Below the pieces are notes generated by a model, which was not told where the DNA came from, made no database searches, and was given only the letters and a program-made list of their open reading frames with translations. Below, piece after piece: positions 28,291-38,237 of a stretch of DNA of 64,000 nt (positions within the stretch are counted from its first letter, which is position 1; each line of letters starts with the position of its first letter). The DNA comes from Neocallimastix lanati (nom. inval.) (lineage: Eukaryota > Neocallimastigomycota > Neocallimastigomycetes > Neocallimastigales > Neocallimastigaceae). The stretch is taken from the NCBI GenBank assembly GCA_016946835.1, contig JACVTC010000001.1, positions 3,324,501 to 3,388,500 of the forward strand, in the 5' to 3' direction. Made by a program: the position numbers and the translations under genes.

Positions 28291-28828
28291 AATGGTACCG
28301 GCAAAGAATGGAAGTAGAATTGTTAACGCTAATCAATTTGAATCTTACAAGATTAAATTAAATGCCGCTTCTATCATTGAAATGTTTCCACTTCCTAATA
28401 GAATTAGTGATCTTATTGAAGAATGTTCCCATAGAAAATGTAAGAGATGTAATAGTGTTCCTTATGTTCAAACCATTTGTTTACTTTGTGGTGAAATGAT
28501 ATGTTTCCAAAGTTATTGTTGTATTAAAGATGATCATGGAGAATGTTTCCTTCATTCTCAAACTTGTGGTAAAGGTACTGGTATGTATATGTTAATTAAG
28601 AAATGTATGGTATTTATTAATAGTGGTAATAATGGTCAATTTTTGAATGCTCCATATCTTGATGTTCATGGTGAACCAGACGAATCTTATATTCGTGGTA
28701 AACCACAATTTCTTTCTCCAAGAAGATATGAAGAATTAAGAAAAATGTGGCTTCATAAAAGTATTCCATCATATATATCTCAACGTCTTGAAAATATTAT
28801 CGACTATGGTGGTTGGGAAACCATTTAA
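21064..28828 (+). CDS. UBR1: UBR1-type N-recognin E3 ubiquitin ligase, 3 exons
   Basis: RING E3 ligase that in the known Arg/N-degron pathway binds destabilising N-termini and ubiquitinates the proteins. Exons 21064-21359, 21748-22225 and a giant 22412-28828 exon join in phase (TG|T for Cys99, then phase 0) to give 2396 residues. Seen: UBR box (about 85-155: CGYSFKPGDTVYRC, then DCAFDNTC, CSKC, GGGCCDCGDEEAF); ClpS-like type-2 pocket (about 217-285: LLWNDEEHSFDTVI, then GRGC after the second intron); an acidic stretch near residues 1120-1165; a charged coiled coil (about 1240-1290); a RING-H2 (about 1317-1444: CIMCRESD, CGHMMHSKC, CPFC); acidic and Asn-rich low-complexity inserts near 27090-27190 and 28250-28290; and a Cys/His-rich C-terminal autoinhibitory domain (from about 2260: RKCKRCNS, CLLCGE, GTGMYMLI). 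Order and size match UBR1/UBR2. Having both UBR and ClpS domains separates it from UBR3-7. The start ATG is the first in frame after a T/A-rich leader. Confidence 0.95.
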
Positions 28829-28945
28829 GTGAACATATATATATATATTTTTATTTTTTTATTTTTTATTTCTTTTATATATATATATATACTTTTATCA
28901 ATTTAGTTTTTTTTTTTTTTTTTTTTTTTTTTTGAAAATAAATTA

Positions 28946-28985
<40 letters not shown>

Positions 28986-29130
28986 GTTAATACATTTTAA
29001 ATTTTTATTTCATTTTTTTTTTTTTTTTTCATTTTATTTTATTTAATTTTTTTAAATGTTTAATATTTAATTAAAATGAATAATAATAATAAAAATAATA
29101 ATAAATTTAGTACATAATTTTTTTTAATAC

Positions 29131-29168
<38 letters not shown>

Positions 29169-29190
29169 AAATAACAATAAAGACAATAAA

Positions 29191-29224
<34 letters not shown>

Positions 29225-29570
29225 TTTAGTATAAAAAAAATTTTTTTTTTTTTTTTTTTTAAATAACGAAATCGTAAAGTTAATTAAAAATAATTATTAC
29301 TTTTTCATAATTATTTATTTTATATATATATAAATAAATAAATTAATTAATAAATAAATAAATAATTTTCTTTTTATTTTTTAAAAAAAAAAAAAATGGT
29401 TATAATTTTTAATTTTTAAACTCGTAATAATATTCTCTAAATAAAACTATTTTAATTTTAAACTCTTAATAATTCCCTGTTTAAAGTCAACTAAAAAAAA
29501 AAAATATTATTATTTATTTAATTAGTCCTAATTTGTATATAAACTAAAGATATATATATGAAATTTTGAA
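28829..29570. other. AT-rich DNA after UBR1
   Basis: Poly-T near 28908-28933, (TA)n, a poly-A tract at about 29132-29166, (AAT)n near 29190-29223 and T/A filler. The transcript end and polyadenylation signals of the preceding gene must lie here but cannot be singled out in such sequence. Confidence 0.5.
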
Positions 29571-30330
29571 TGTGGTGCATTTCGCCAATTTTTAAAATAC
29601 AAATTTTCAATACGCCATTTATTTTTAATGGCTTGTAAAATTTTTTGTTAACGCCATAAAAAATTTTAATAAAATTATATGTAAAAAAAAATAAATGTAT
29701 AAATAAATAAATAAATATATAAATAAATAAATAAATAAAGAATGTAATAATTTAATTATATAAAATAAAATAAAATAAATAGTAGAATATGAATATAAAG
29801 TACAGATTGAATAAAAATAAAATAAAATAAAATAAAAAATAGAATATGAATATAAAGTACATATTGAATAAAAATAAAATAAAATAAAATAAAATAAAAT
29901 AAAATAAAATAAAATAAAATAAAATAAAATAAAATAAAATAAAATAAAATAAAATAAAATAAAATAAAATAAAATAAAATAAAATAAAATAAAATAAAAT
30001 AAAATAAAATAAAATAAAATAAAATAAAATAAAATAAAATAAAATAAAATAAAATAAAATAAAATAAAATAAAATAAAATAAAATAAAATAAAATAAAAT
30101 AAAATAAAATAAAATAAAATAAATAGTAGAAACATAAATATAAGTACAGATTGAATAAAATAAAATAAAATAAAATAAAATAAAAAATAGAATATGAATA
30201 TAAAGTACAGATTGAATAAAATAAAATAAAAAATAGAATATGAATATAAAGTACAGATTGAATAAAATAAAATAAAATAAAATAAAATAAAATAAAATGT
30301 GAAAAAAATTGGCGTAATGCAACCTCCCCA
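29571..30330. mobile_element. TIR element copy 1 with (TAAAA)n core
   Basis: The left end reads TGTGGTGCATTTCGCCAA. The right end, reverse-complemented, reads GGTTGCATTACGCCAA. These are imperfect terminal inverted repeats with the common core TGCATTwCGCCAATTTTT. The left subterminal part has a further internal inverted pair (tacgccat / atggcttg region). The centre is a TAAAA pentamer array broken by a 30-nt spacer containing 'gaatatgaatataaagtac', present about five times. There is no transposase, so this is a non-autonomous (MITE-like) element. A second copy lies at 37691-38237. The target-site duplication could not be fixed. Confidence 0.8.
29875..30122. repeat. Uninterrupted (TAAAA)n pentamer array
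   Basis: About 49 perfect TAAAA/TTTTA units. It explains the striking FILFY periodic translation on the minus strand, which is not a protein gene: 5-bp periodicity gives the same peptide in all three frames. Confidence 0.97.
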
Positions 30331-30928
30331 TAGAAAACATTTATTTAGACACATGATGATAAATTATAAAAAAATAACTTTACAAATACTGTCATTATGA
30401 TTAATAATTATTATTATAAAAAAATAATTATTCTCTAAAAAGGAATATTCAACAATATTAACATTATTCATTATTTTATGCTTGATATAATTAATATAAT
30501 TTTATTATAAATAATACACAATAACTTTAATTTTTTATACACGATTTGACACCAATAGTATATTTTTTTTTTCTTTATTTACATTATTTTTATATCATTT
30601 CATTGTATATCGTTGTATTTTTTTTTTTTTTTAAAAAAAAAAAAAATATCTTAAAGTTTAATTGTTATCATATTTTAAACTTTATTTAATATTGTATATT
30701 ATATTATTATTAGTAGGAAAAAATGTAAAATATCCAATGAATATTATGAAACCTTTATTCCTCGATCTATTATATTTTATTACTTCTAATTTATTCTTTT
30801 CTTCCATAAATATAGATAGAGTAGCTTTTCTACTTTTTCATTTTTCATATACATCTAAAAATTAAATAAATACATTTTAAAATAATATATAAAACAATAA
30901 TATAAATATAATTAATATATTATACAAA
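30331..30928. other. AT-rich DNA upstream of the deacetylase
   Basis: No convincing gene. A 67-residue hydrophobic ORF at 30662-30865 (plus strand) lacks similarity I can name, and its composition is that of the surrounding DNA. The A-rich 'tatacaaaATG' immediately before 30929 is similar to the 'gatacaaaATG' before 42551. Confidence 0.4.
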
Positions 30929-31097
30929 ATGAAAAGTATTCTTATCAATTCAATTTTAAGTTTATCTCTTGCTGGTTTTATCAATGCTGCTTGTAGTGGT
31001 AGTTTTGCTCAATGTGGAGGTTACTTATCTAATCTAATATAATAGAGTTTAGAATATTTTTATTTATTAATTAATATTAATTAGAATTAGTATTAAT

Positions 31098-31129
<32 letters not shown>

Positions 31130-32000
31130 TATTAATATATTTTAAAAACATATAGATTAAATTTCGCTGGTGATAATTGTTGTATTTCTGGTTATGAATG
31201 TAAATTCATAAATGAATGGTATTCGGAATGTCAACTTTCTACTAATGATTCTAATACTTCTGATAAAATTGTATCTGATGCTGTTGCTACTTCTGATGTC
31301 GTTGCTAAATCTACTTCTAATGAGACTTCTTCTTATCCAAGAGGAACTGGTTTACAACTCATTTATCAATGTAAAAATCCAAATCATTGGGCTATGACTT
31401 TCGATGATGGTCCAACAGAATATGCTGATTTGATTTTAGATTTTTTAAAGAAATATAATGTAAAGGCTACTTTCTTTGTTGTTGGTAATTTATATATGAA
31501 ATCTGAAAATCCTGAATGGAGTAGAATTATTAAGAGAATGGATGATGAAGGTCATATCATTGGTAATCATACTTATAATCATAAAACGTTAACTGGTCTC
31601 ACTTCTGAAGAAATCATAAATGAAATAGAAATTACTTGAAGAAAAGATTTACAATGTTATTGGAAAGAAACCATTATTCATGCGTTTTCCAATTGGAGCT
31701 GGAGGTAGAGATCCAGTAGTAATGAATACTCTTGAATCCCTTGGATACAATGTTTCAGTTCTTTGGAATGTTGATACAGTTGATTATGCCAATGGTGGAG
31801 ATATTGACTATGCTCTTAGTGTGATTGATAAACAAACTAGTACAGGCAGTTCACTTATTACATTAAATCATTTACTCTATGGAGGAGCCACTGCCTCAGG
31901 AATTGTTCAATTAGTTACATCTAAAATTGAACGTATATTATCTCTTGGCTATACCCCAGTTACTATGGAAGAATGTATTGGAATTAGATCCTATGAATAA
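30929..32000 (+). pseudogene. Secreted CBM1 + CE4 polysaccharide deacetylase, frameshifted
   Basis: Secreted enzyme of the NodB/CE4 family, which removes acetyl groups from chitin, xylan or peptidoglycan. Exon 1 (from ATG 30929) gives a signal peptide (MKSILINSILSLSLAGFINA) and the start of a Cys-rich CBM1-like module (CSGSFAQCGG). Exon 2 (from about 31156) continues it (FAGDNCC, CKFINEWYSEC) and leads through a Ser/Thr linker into the catalytic domain: TFDDGP (31397-31414), GNHTYNH metal histidines (31562-31582), MRFPIGAGG (31680), DTVDYAN, LITLNH. Two lesions are visible. The exon junction lacks a GT donor in the phase needed (GGAG-gt gives a stop; the readable join needs GGAGG-tt). At about 31630-31638 a 1-nt net insertion (or 2-nt deletion) puts the RFPIGAGG half in another frame after a TGA. 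Either an assembly error or a young pseudogene; all catalytic motifs survive. Substrate cannot be told. Confidence 0.8.
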
Positions 32001-32629
32001 ATTCACTAAATAATAGAGCTAATTAAATATTCATTAATATAGAAAAAATATTTAATAATTTCATCATTAAAGAATAATAATAATTTTTTATAAAATATTT
32101 ATTTATTTAATTTATTAAATTAAAATTATTTGTTTTTGTTTATGTATTGAACTAATTAATAATTAAAATATTATAGTAATAAACTTTTTTCATTAAATAT
32201 AAAAAAAATATTTTTAAAAAAAATATAAAAATAACCTTTATTTTATTTATAATTTAATAAATATTTCAATTTCTAAAAAGAAAAATTATGATTTATATAT
32301 TTAGAATTTCAAATAGAATTTTTTCCGTTTTTGATTTAACTTTTTTTTTTTTTGTTAAAAAAAAAAAAAAAAACAAGTACTCTATTTGAATATTGATAAA
32401 TTGTAATGTAGATATTTCACAATATATATTATTATATTTTTTTATTTAAAATTCTGTGATTTATCTAATTAAAAAAAATCATAGTTTAAATTTTATTACT
32501 TTATTTGTATATTTATTAATGAAGAAAAGTTATCATAATAATTTCATCAATTTAAATATAAATAAAAATTCAAAATTCACAATTCACAAATAATGAATTA
32601 TTAACAATTTTATTAAATGTAAAAATTAT
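32001..32629. other. AT-rich spacer
   Basis: Poly-T/poly-A pair near 32341-32372 and A/T filler; nothing else is recognised. Confidence 0.5.
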
Positions 32630-32885
32630 AATGGTTTCATAACTTGGACCGGAGGTAAAGATCCAGTAGTAATGAATACCATTAAATCACTTGGAAACAA
32701 TGTCTCAGCTCTTTAGAATTTTGATACTGATGACTATGCCAATGGCGGAGATATTGATTAATCTCTTAATGTTATTGATAAACAACCTAATAACGGCAGT
32801 TCCCTTATTAAATCACTTAATCGAGGCGCAATTTTATATATTAGTTCTTATCCCTTGGTAATACCCTAGTTACAATGGAAGAAAT
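32630..32885 (+). pseudogene. Tandem relic of the CE4 C-terminal half
   Basis: Clear nucleotide similarity to 31685-31970 of the deacetylase: 'aaagatccagtagtaatgaa' (parent 'agagatccagtagtaatgaa'), then 'atgccaatggcggagatatt' and 'ggcagttcccttatta'. Nonsense changes include TGG to TAG near 32715 and a TAT-to-TAA type change near 32758; the 3' part is deleted. There is no start and no N-terminal motif. It is a truncated tandem duplicate in decay. Confidence 0.88.
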
Positions 32886-33808
32886 AATTAAAACTCTAAT
32901 AATATTATTAATAATTTAGCTTTATGATAATAATAATTATTGTGATTTTAAAGTTTTTATATATATATATATATATAAAAGTATTAAAATATATTAATTA
33001 AAATTATTTATTTCTATTTATTTTAATTTATTTAATTAATATTATTTATTTCTATTTATTTTAATTTATTTAATTAAAATTATTTATTTCTGATAAATTC
33101 CTCTCTTAACACACTAGTTAAAAGAAAAATTTATACAAACGAGACTACTTTATTATTATTAAAGTATTTGTAAAGTGATCTTTATTATTTATATTTACCC
33201 TTTAAATATAAATAATGGTTTTTAATATATTTAATGTAAACTACAAATAAAAATAAAATAAATTTATAAATAACACTAATAATTAATAAACACGTATTAT
33301 TAATTATACTAGTTAATTTTATATATTTTATTTATTAATATTAATATTTCATTATTAAATTTCCTGTTTTCTTTTCTTTTGTTTACTTTTCTTCTCTTCT
33401 TCAAAACAAACAAAAGACTTGTTATTTTTATTATAATTATTAAAGAACAAAGTTTTAAATTATTAATATATTTTTAATATATTTATAATTTCTTAATTAA
33501 CTTAAATTATTAATAAAATCATAATCATATATCACAAGTATACAATTGTATACATTAATTTCTATTTATTTTAATTTATTTAATTAAAATTATTTATTTC
33601 TATTTATTTAAAATATATAATTAAAGTAAAACCATTTATACATTTATATTAATTATTTTATTTGTTCGTAAAAATAATTTATAAAAAAAAAATACATTAA
33701 AAAAAGTATAATGAATAATAATGAAAAAATTACAATTGATTATATAATTAATTATTCACCTAACCCATATGATTATAATTTAATCAATATAAAATAAAAA
33801 TAAATGTT
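32886..33808. other. AT-rich spacer with diverged repeats
   Basis: A roughly 40-bp unit ('aaattatttatttctattta' plus 'ttttaatttatttaatt') is repeated about three times at 32999-33095 and again at 33553-33605. No gene is seen. Confidence 0.55.
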
Positions 33809-33890
33809 CACTTTTTACACTCACAAAAATCAAAAAAATTTAATTTTATCACTTTTTACACTCACAAAAATCAAAAAAATTTAATTTTAT
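33809..33890. repeat. 41-bp tandem duplication, two perfect units
   Basis: Units 33809-33849 and 33850-33890 begin 'cactttttacactcacaaaa' and are identical. They end 65 bp before the ATG at 33956, so they lie in the promoter or 5' leader of that gene. The sequence is less A/T-simple than its surroundings. Confidence 0.92.
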
Positions 33891-33955
33891 AAATTGGAAG
33901 TTTCTAATAAGAAGTCAACAAAATAAAGAAGAAAAAAAATTTATTTTATAAAAAA

Positions 33956-34693
33956 ATGGGAAGAAATTATAAAATTTCAAACAAACCTATTTTTTATACT
34001 CTCATTATTCTTTTTATTGTGGAAATAGCGACAGTAATAACTCGTTGGAGAAAATATTTATTAAAATATGATTGCTATAATTTTTCTCTTTACTTACAAG
34101 ATGATCAACCATATAATGTTTTTGATAAAAATATGACTGCAAATTCAAGATCTGCATTAAGAAAAATCTCATATGATTTTCCTGAATATTATGATAGTGC
34201 ATATTTAAGCCATATTGCTGATCAGTCAGGTGCATTATTTGATATGTGTCTTTGTTGCATCCCTATTCTCTTTTCATTATATTTTGTCATTTCTCATAAT
34301 TATGATAAAATAAAATGTTGTGGATGTTGTGAGTGTTGTAATTGTTGCGATATATTTTGGTATTTCATTACACCCATTGCTTGCATTATTAGTAGTATAA
34401 TGACTATAAATAGACATATTAAAGTGGTACCAAAAGAAGATATTGATGACAATATATTAACCGAAAATTTAAATAATAATTTGGATGAATATTATTATAA
34501 TCGAAAAAGATGGTTAATTATTTGTGCTTTTACTATTATAATAATTACTTTTATTCAAACAATTTTAGTATTAATTTTAATAGTAATCCATCATCGTAAT
34601 TATGAACCAGAGACTAAACAAGATTTTGTAAAACCTTCCGAAATTATTCCTTCTTCATCCAATGTTATTGACGATTCCAAAGACTTGTCCTAA
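33956..34693 (+). CDS. Four-TM Cys-rich membrane protein of unknown function
   Basis: Intronless ORF of 245 residues; no family recognised. Visible: a hydrophobic segment at about 11-30 (FYTLIILFIVEIATVIT), a polar loop with likely N-glycosylation sites (NFS, NMT), a second segment at about 92-113, a Cys cluster CCGCCECCNCC at about 122-132 that could be palmitoylated or bind metal, a third segment at about 134-152, an Asn/Asp loop, and a fourth at about 186-210, then a hydrophilic Pro/Ser C-tail. This suggests a tetraspanning (tetraspanin-like or claudin-like in shape only) surface protein with both ends cytosolic. The ATG follows an A-rich stretch and is the first in frame. Codon use resembles the other genes. 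Two 41-bp direct repeats lie directly upstream. Confidence 0.75.
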   Translation: MGRNYKISNKPIFYTLIILFIVEIATVITRWRKYLLKYDCYNFSLYLQDDQPYNVFDKNMTANSRSALRKISYDFPEYYDSAYLSHIADQSGALFDMCLCCIPILFSLYFVISHNYDKIKCCGCCECCNCCDIFWYFITPIACIISSIMTINRHIKVVPKEDIDDNILTENLNNNLDEYYYNRKRWLIICAFTIIIITFIQTILVLILIVIHHRNYEPETKQDFVKPSEIIPSSSNVIDDSKDLS

Positions 34694-34785
34694 ATGCTAT
34701 CCAGTAAATTTTGAAAATTTAATAAGATAAATTTCCTATTAAATTATTAAAAAGTTAAAAAAAATGTTAAAATATTTTTATACAT

Positions 34786-34920
34786 AAACTGTTTGAATAA
34801 ATATAAATCAATAAAATTTAATAAAACTATCTGAATAAATATAAATAAATAAAAATTTAATAAAACTATTTGAATAAATATAAATAAATAAAAATTTTAA
34901 CAAATCTATCTGAATAAAAG
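34786..34920. repeat. About 40-bp tandem repeat after the membrane protein gene
   Basis: Three full units and a partial one, each starting 'aactrtytgaataaatataa'. It lies about 90 bp beyond the stop of the membrane protein gene. Confidence 0.75.
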
Positions 34921-34966
34921 ATAAAAATTACTATAATAAATAGTATTTCAAATTTTTTAATTTTTA

Positions 34967-35022
34967 GGAGTGCTCATTACTACTGGATCTTTACCTCTAG
35001 TTCCAATTGAGAAACACATAAA
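34967..35022 (-). pseudogene. Inverted scrap of the CE4 deacetylase
   Basis: The reverse complement reads '...caattggaactagaggtaaa' then 'gatccagtagtaatga', matching the RFPIGAGGRDPVVM codons of the deacetylase at 31680-31725. About 55 bp survive, in the opposite orientation to the parent and to the first relic. Confidence 0.85.
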
Positions 35023-35387
35023 TAATGATTGATTTCCAGTGAAAATGTAAAAAAAATTATTATAATTATTATATCTAATAAAGTTCATAATTCATTATTT
35101 GTGAATTGTAATTTGGTATTTAATATTTACACTGTTGAAATTATAATTTTATATTTAATAAAGTTGTAATCTATTTAATATTTTTTAAAAATAATTTCAA
35201 AAAATTTTAAATATTTATTTCAAAAATCTTTTATATATATATTATTATTTTAAAAAAAAATTACTACATTAAAAAATCTTTGTGTATAAGAAAGATCTGT
35301 TTTATATCAATTACAATTTTTTAATCAAATTATTTAAAGTGGAAAAATGTACAACAAACTTTCTTAGGTGTTCTAATTAGTTTTTAG
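35023..35387. other. AT-rich spacer or intron
   Basis: Probably the intron or upstream region of the following exon. An ATG at 35347 is closed after six codons, and no signal-peptide exon could be identified. Confidence 0.35.
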
Positions 35388-36208
35388 TTTCTCAAACTTT
35401 CGGTTTACCACGTTGGGGATTTGATTGGTGGGGTAGTAATAACAATAATAATAGCAACAATAACAATTGGGGATGGGATTGGGGTTGGAATAATTGGAGT
35501 TGGGACTGGGGATGGAACCAACCATCTACTACCTCTGTTCCATCCACTCCATCCATTCCATCCACTCCAGCCGTTGATTGTTCTAAACCAGAATTCCAAT
35601 GGCTCCCAGAATGCAAACCAGATTGTAATAAACCAGAAAATAAGGAACTTCCAGAATGTAAACCAGATTGTAACAAACCAGAAAATAAGGAACTTCCAGA
35701 ATGTAAGCCAGATTGTAATAAACCAGAAAATAAAGAACTTCCAGAATGTAAGCCATATTGTAACAAACTAGAAAACAAAGAACTTCCAGAATGTAAACCA
35801 GATTGTTCAAAACCAGAAAACAAAAAACTTCCAGAATGCGAAACCGAAGAAACCCCAATAACTCCAGAAACTCCAGTTACTCCAGAAAATCCAGTTACTC
35901 TAGAAACTCCAGTTACTCCAGAAACTCCAGAAGATGAAAATACTTTACCAAATTGTGATTTAGAAGAAAATAAGGATCTTGATGAATGTAAGAATAATAG
36001 TGATATTGAAGTTGAAAATGATGAAGATGGAGCTGCTGTTGCTGATAATGATGAAAATAATGATAGTGATATTGAAACTGAAGAAGAAGAAGATCTTGAA
36101 GAAGCTAAAGAAATTCTTAATGAAGCAAAGGGACTTCTTAAACAAATGAAAAATGAACATAAGAAGATATACACAAAATTTACTAAAGTTTTTCTATTTT
36201 TAATATAA
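35388..36208 (+). CDS. 3' exon: Trp/Asn-rich, Cys-repeat, acidic coiled-coil protein
   Basis: Open frame of about 273 codons following an acceptor-like 'tttttag'; the 5' part is not identified, so this is a partial gene or a 5'-truncated one. Order: a Trp/Gly/Asn-rich stretch (FDWWGS, then WGWDWGWNNWSWDWGWN); a Pro/Ser/Thr linker; five to six copies of a 15-residue unit of the form CKPDCNKPENKELPE (Cys-x3-Cys-x11 spacing) at about 35578-35845; a run of ETPVTP-type repeats; and an acidic segment ending in a Glu/Lys-rich helix (EAKEILNEAKGLLKQMK). The regular CxxxC repeats suggest an extracellular, disulfide-linked structural or adhesive protein. The repeat region is conserved at protein level but nucleotide copies differ at third positions, which supports translation of this strand. 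The 280-residue Ser/Leu/Gly-rich ORF on the opposite strand is a shadow. Family unknown. Confidence 0.7.
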
Positions 36209-36316
36209 ATTAGTTTTAAAATATAGATAAACATTTATTATAATGAAAATTGATTGTGTAATTTTTATTATAAAAATTTATTGTACCATATAATAAAATA
36301 TTATTTAAAAAATAAA

Positions 36317-36348
<32 letters not shown>

Positions 36349-37690
36349 TTAAAAAATTAATTAAATTACAAAAAAGATATTTTTTAATTTTGTGTTATTT
36401 TCATTTAATATCATTAATTACTTAATTATATAATTGAAAGTACATTTTATATTTTATATTGAAAATATATATTTATTAATTTCAAATATTTTACTAATCC
36501 TTTATTGTACAGAATATTTAATTAACTAATTTTAAAATTTAATTTTTTTGTACTTTTTATGTGAATTTAAAAATAAAAAGCCTTTAGCATATTAATTTGC
36601 TTTTTTTAATATATGATAACAAAAAAAATGGTATAAATGTATTTTCAAATTTATATGTAATATTATCATATTACATATTTGAATTTGAATTTTGGAAATG
36701 TTTTTAAAATATGACATTTAAATAACTCTTTCAATAAAAACATAAAATAATATATGTTATTTTATTTTATATAATATGATCAAAAAAAAACTACATTAAC
36801 ATAAGTTAACATATAATTAATTACGTTTTTTTTTTTTTGATATTAACAACTTTTTATTAAAAATAAATTTCTATGGAAAAAGAAAAAAAAAATTATTTCA
36901 CCAATTCATTTAATCTTATTAATTATAAAATAAAATTTTTTAATTTTTAGGTTTTTTATTTAAATTAATCTTATTGTATTATTGACTTTATATTTATATT
37001 TATCATAATTTTTGAATGGATAATAAATAGCACAAAGATTCAAATGGTTAATTTATATATTTATTTACTATGTTAATGTACTATTTTATATATTTTTTTA
37101 AGTTTTGATATATTTTTATTATAAAATTTTGAAAAGGATTAATTTGTTATAAAATTAAAATAAAATCGGTTGTTTAACTAAATATGGTTGGTTAGAAAAT
37201 GGTTCTCTTACTTATAAAGATGCTTGTTAGAATAATAAAAATGATGAATATTTATAAAATAATACAATATCCTAGATATAGTTCTTAATTAAAATAACTA
37301 TTATAAAAGTTTAATAATAGATAATATTAATATTAATATTAGTGTTAATATTATATCATGAAAATATAACTATCACTATATAATATATTAGATATTAGAT
37401 CAAGTTAAGAATAGATAAATAAATAGAATAGTATGAATAGTATTATATAATTAAACTATTACTATATAATATTATTTTTTAAAACTATATACTATATGCA
37501 AATATAGTAGTAAGTTACTATATTAGTATTAGCATTAGTAATACTAGTATATATAGTATTTATATATGTTATATATTTATATTATCTATATTATATACTT
37601 ATGCTATGTATTATTAGTTTAATATACAGTAATCATAATATTAGCTATATTTAACATATATATTACATAAACATAGCTATTTTAACAGAA
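36209..37690. other. AT-rich DNA with a possible chitin-binding relic
   Basis: Mostly A/T filler with a poly-A tract at about 36324-36348. At about 37168-37230 a short frame reads GCLTKYGWLENGSLTYKDAC and then a stop. The CxxKYGW...YxxAC spacing is reminiscent of a hevein-like CBM18 module; too short to be sure. Confidence 0.4.
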
Positions 37691-38237
37691 TGTGGTGCAT
37701 TTCGCCAATTTTTAAAATACAAATTTTCAATACGCCATTTATTTTTAATGGCTTGAAAAATTTTTTGTTAACTCCATAAAAATTAATAATAAAAAATAAA
37801 TGTAAAAAAAATAAATGTATAAATAAATAAATAAATATATAAATAAATAAAGAATGTAATAATTTAATTATATAAAATAAAATAAAATAAATAGTAGAAT
37901 ATAAAGTACAGATTGAATAAAATAAAATAAAATAAAATAAAATAAAATAAAATAAAATAAAAAAAATAAAAAAAATAAAAAAAATAAAAAAAATAAAATA
38001 AAATAAAATAAATAAAATAAAATAAAATAAAAAATAGAATATGAATATAAAGTACAGATTGAATAAAATAAAATAAAATAAATAAATAAAAGAATTATTA
38101 TTAATAACATTTATATTTTTATTAACATCTAACCATTACATGATTTATTTAATTATTCACTTAATAATTAATTTAAAAATTGAAGCAACAAAATAATACA
38201 ATAAAATAATATTATGTAGCGTAATGCAACCTCCCCG
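37691..38237. mobile_element. TIR element copy 2
   Basis: The left end (TGTGGTGCATTTCGCCAATT) is identical to copy 1 for about 90 bp, including 'aatacgccatttatttttaa'. The right end reads 'gcgtaatgcaacctccccg'. The core again has TAAAA pentamers (shorter, with an AAAAAAT-type variant block) and two 'agtacagattgaa' spacers. Before the right TIR it carries about 130 bp absent from copy 1. Same orientation as copy 1. Confidence 0.82.

Noticed and set aside
29571-30330. CRISPR-like array or telomeric repeat
   Set aside because: Spacers are identical to each other and the repeat is a 5-bp microsatellite; the flanks are TIRs.
29752-30354. 200-residue minus-strand ORF with FILFY periodicity
   Set aside because: Product of a (TAAAA)n pentamer array, which gives the same open peptide in every frame; it also crosses the TIR element ends.
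35392-36234. 280-residue Ser/Leu/Gly-rich ORF on the minus strand
   Set aside because: Antisense shadow: the plus strand has the regular Cys-x3-Cys repeats, varied third positions and a splice acceptor.
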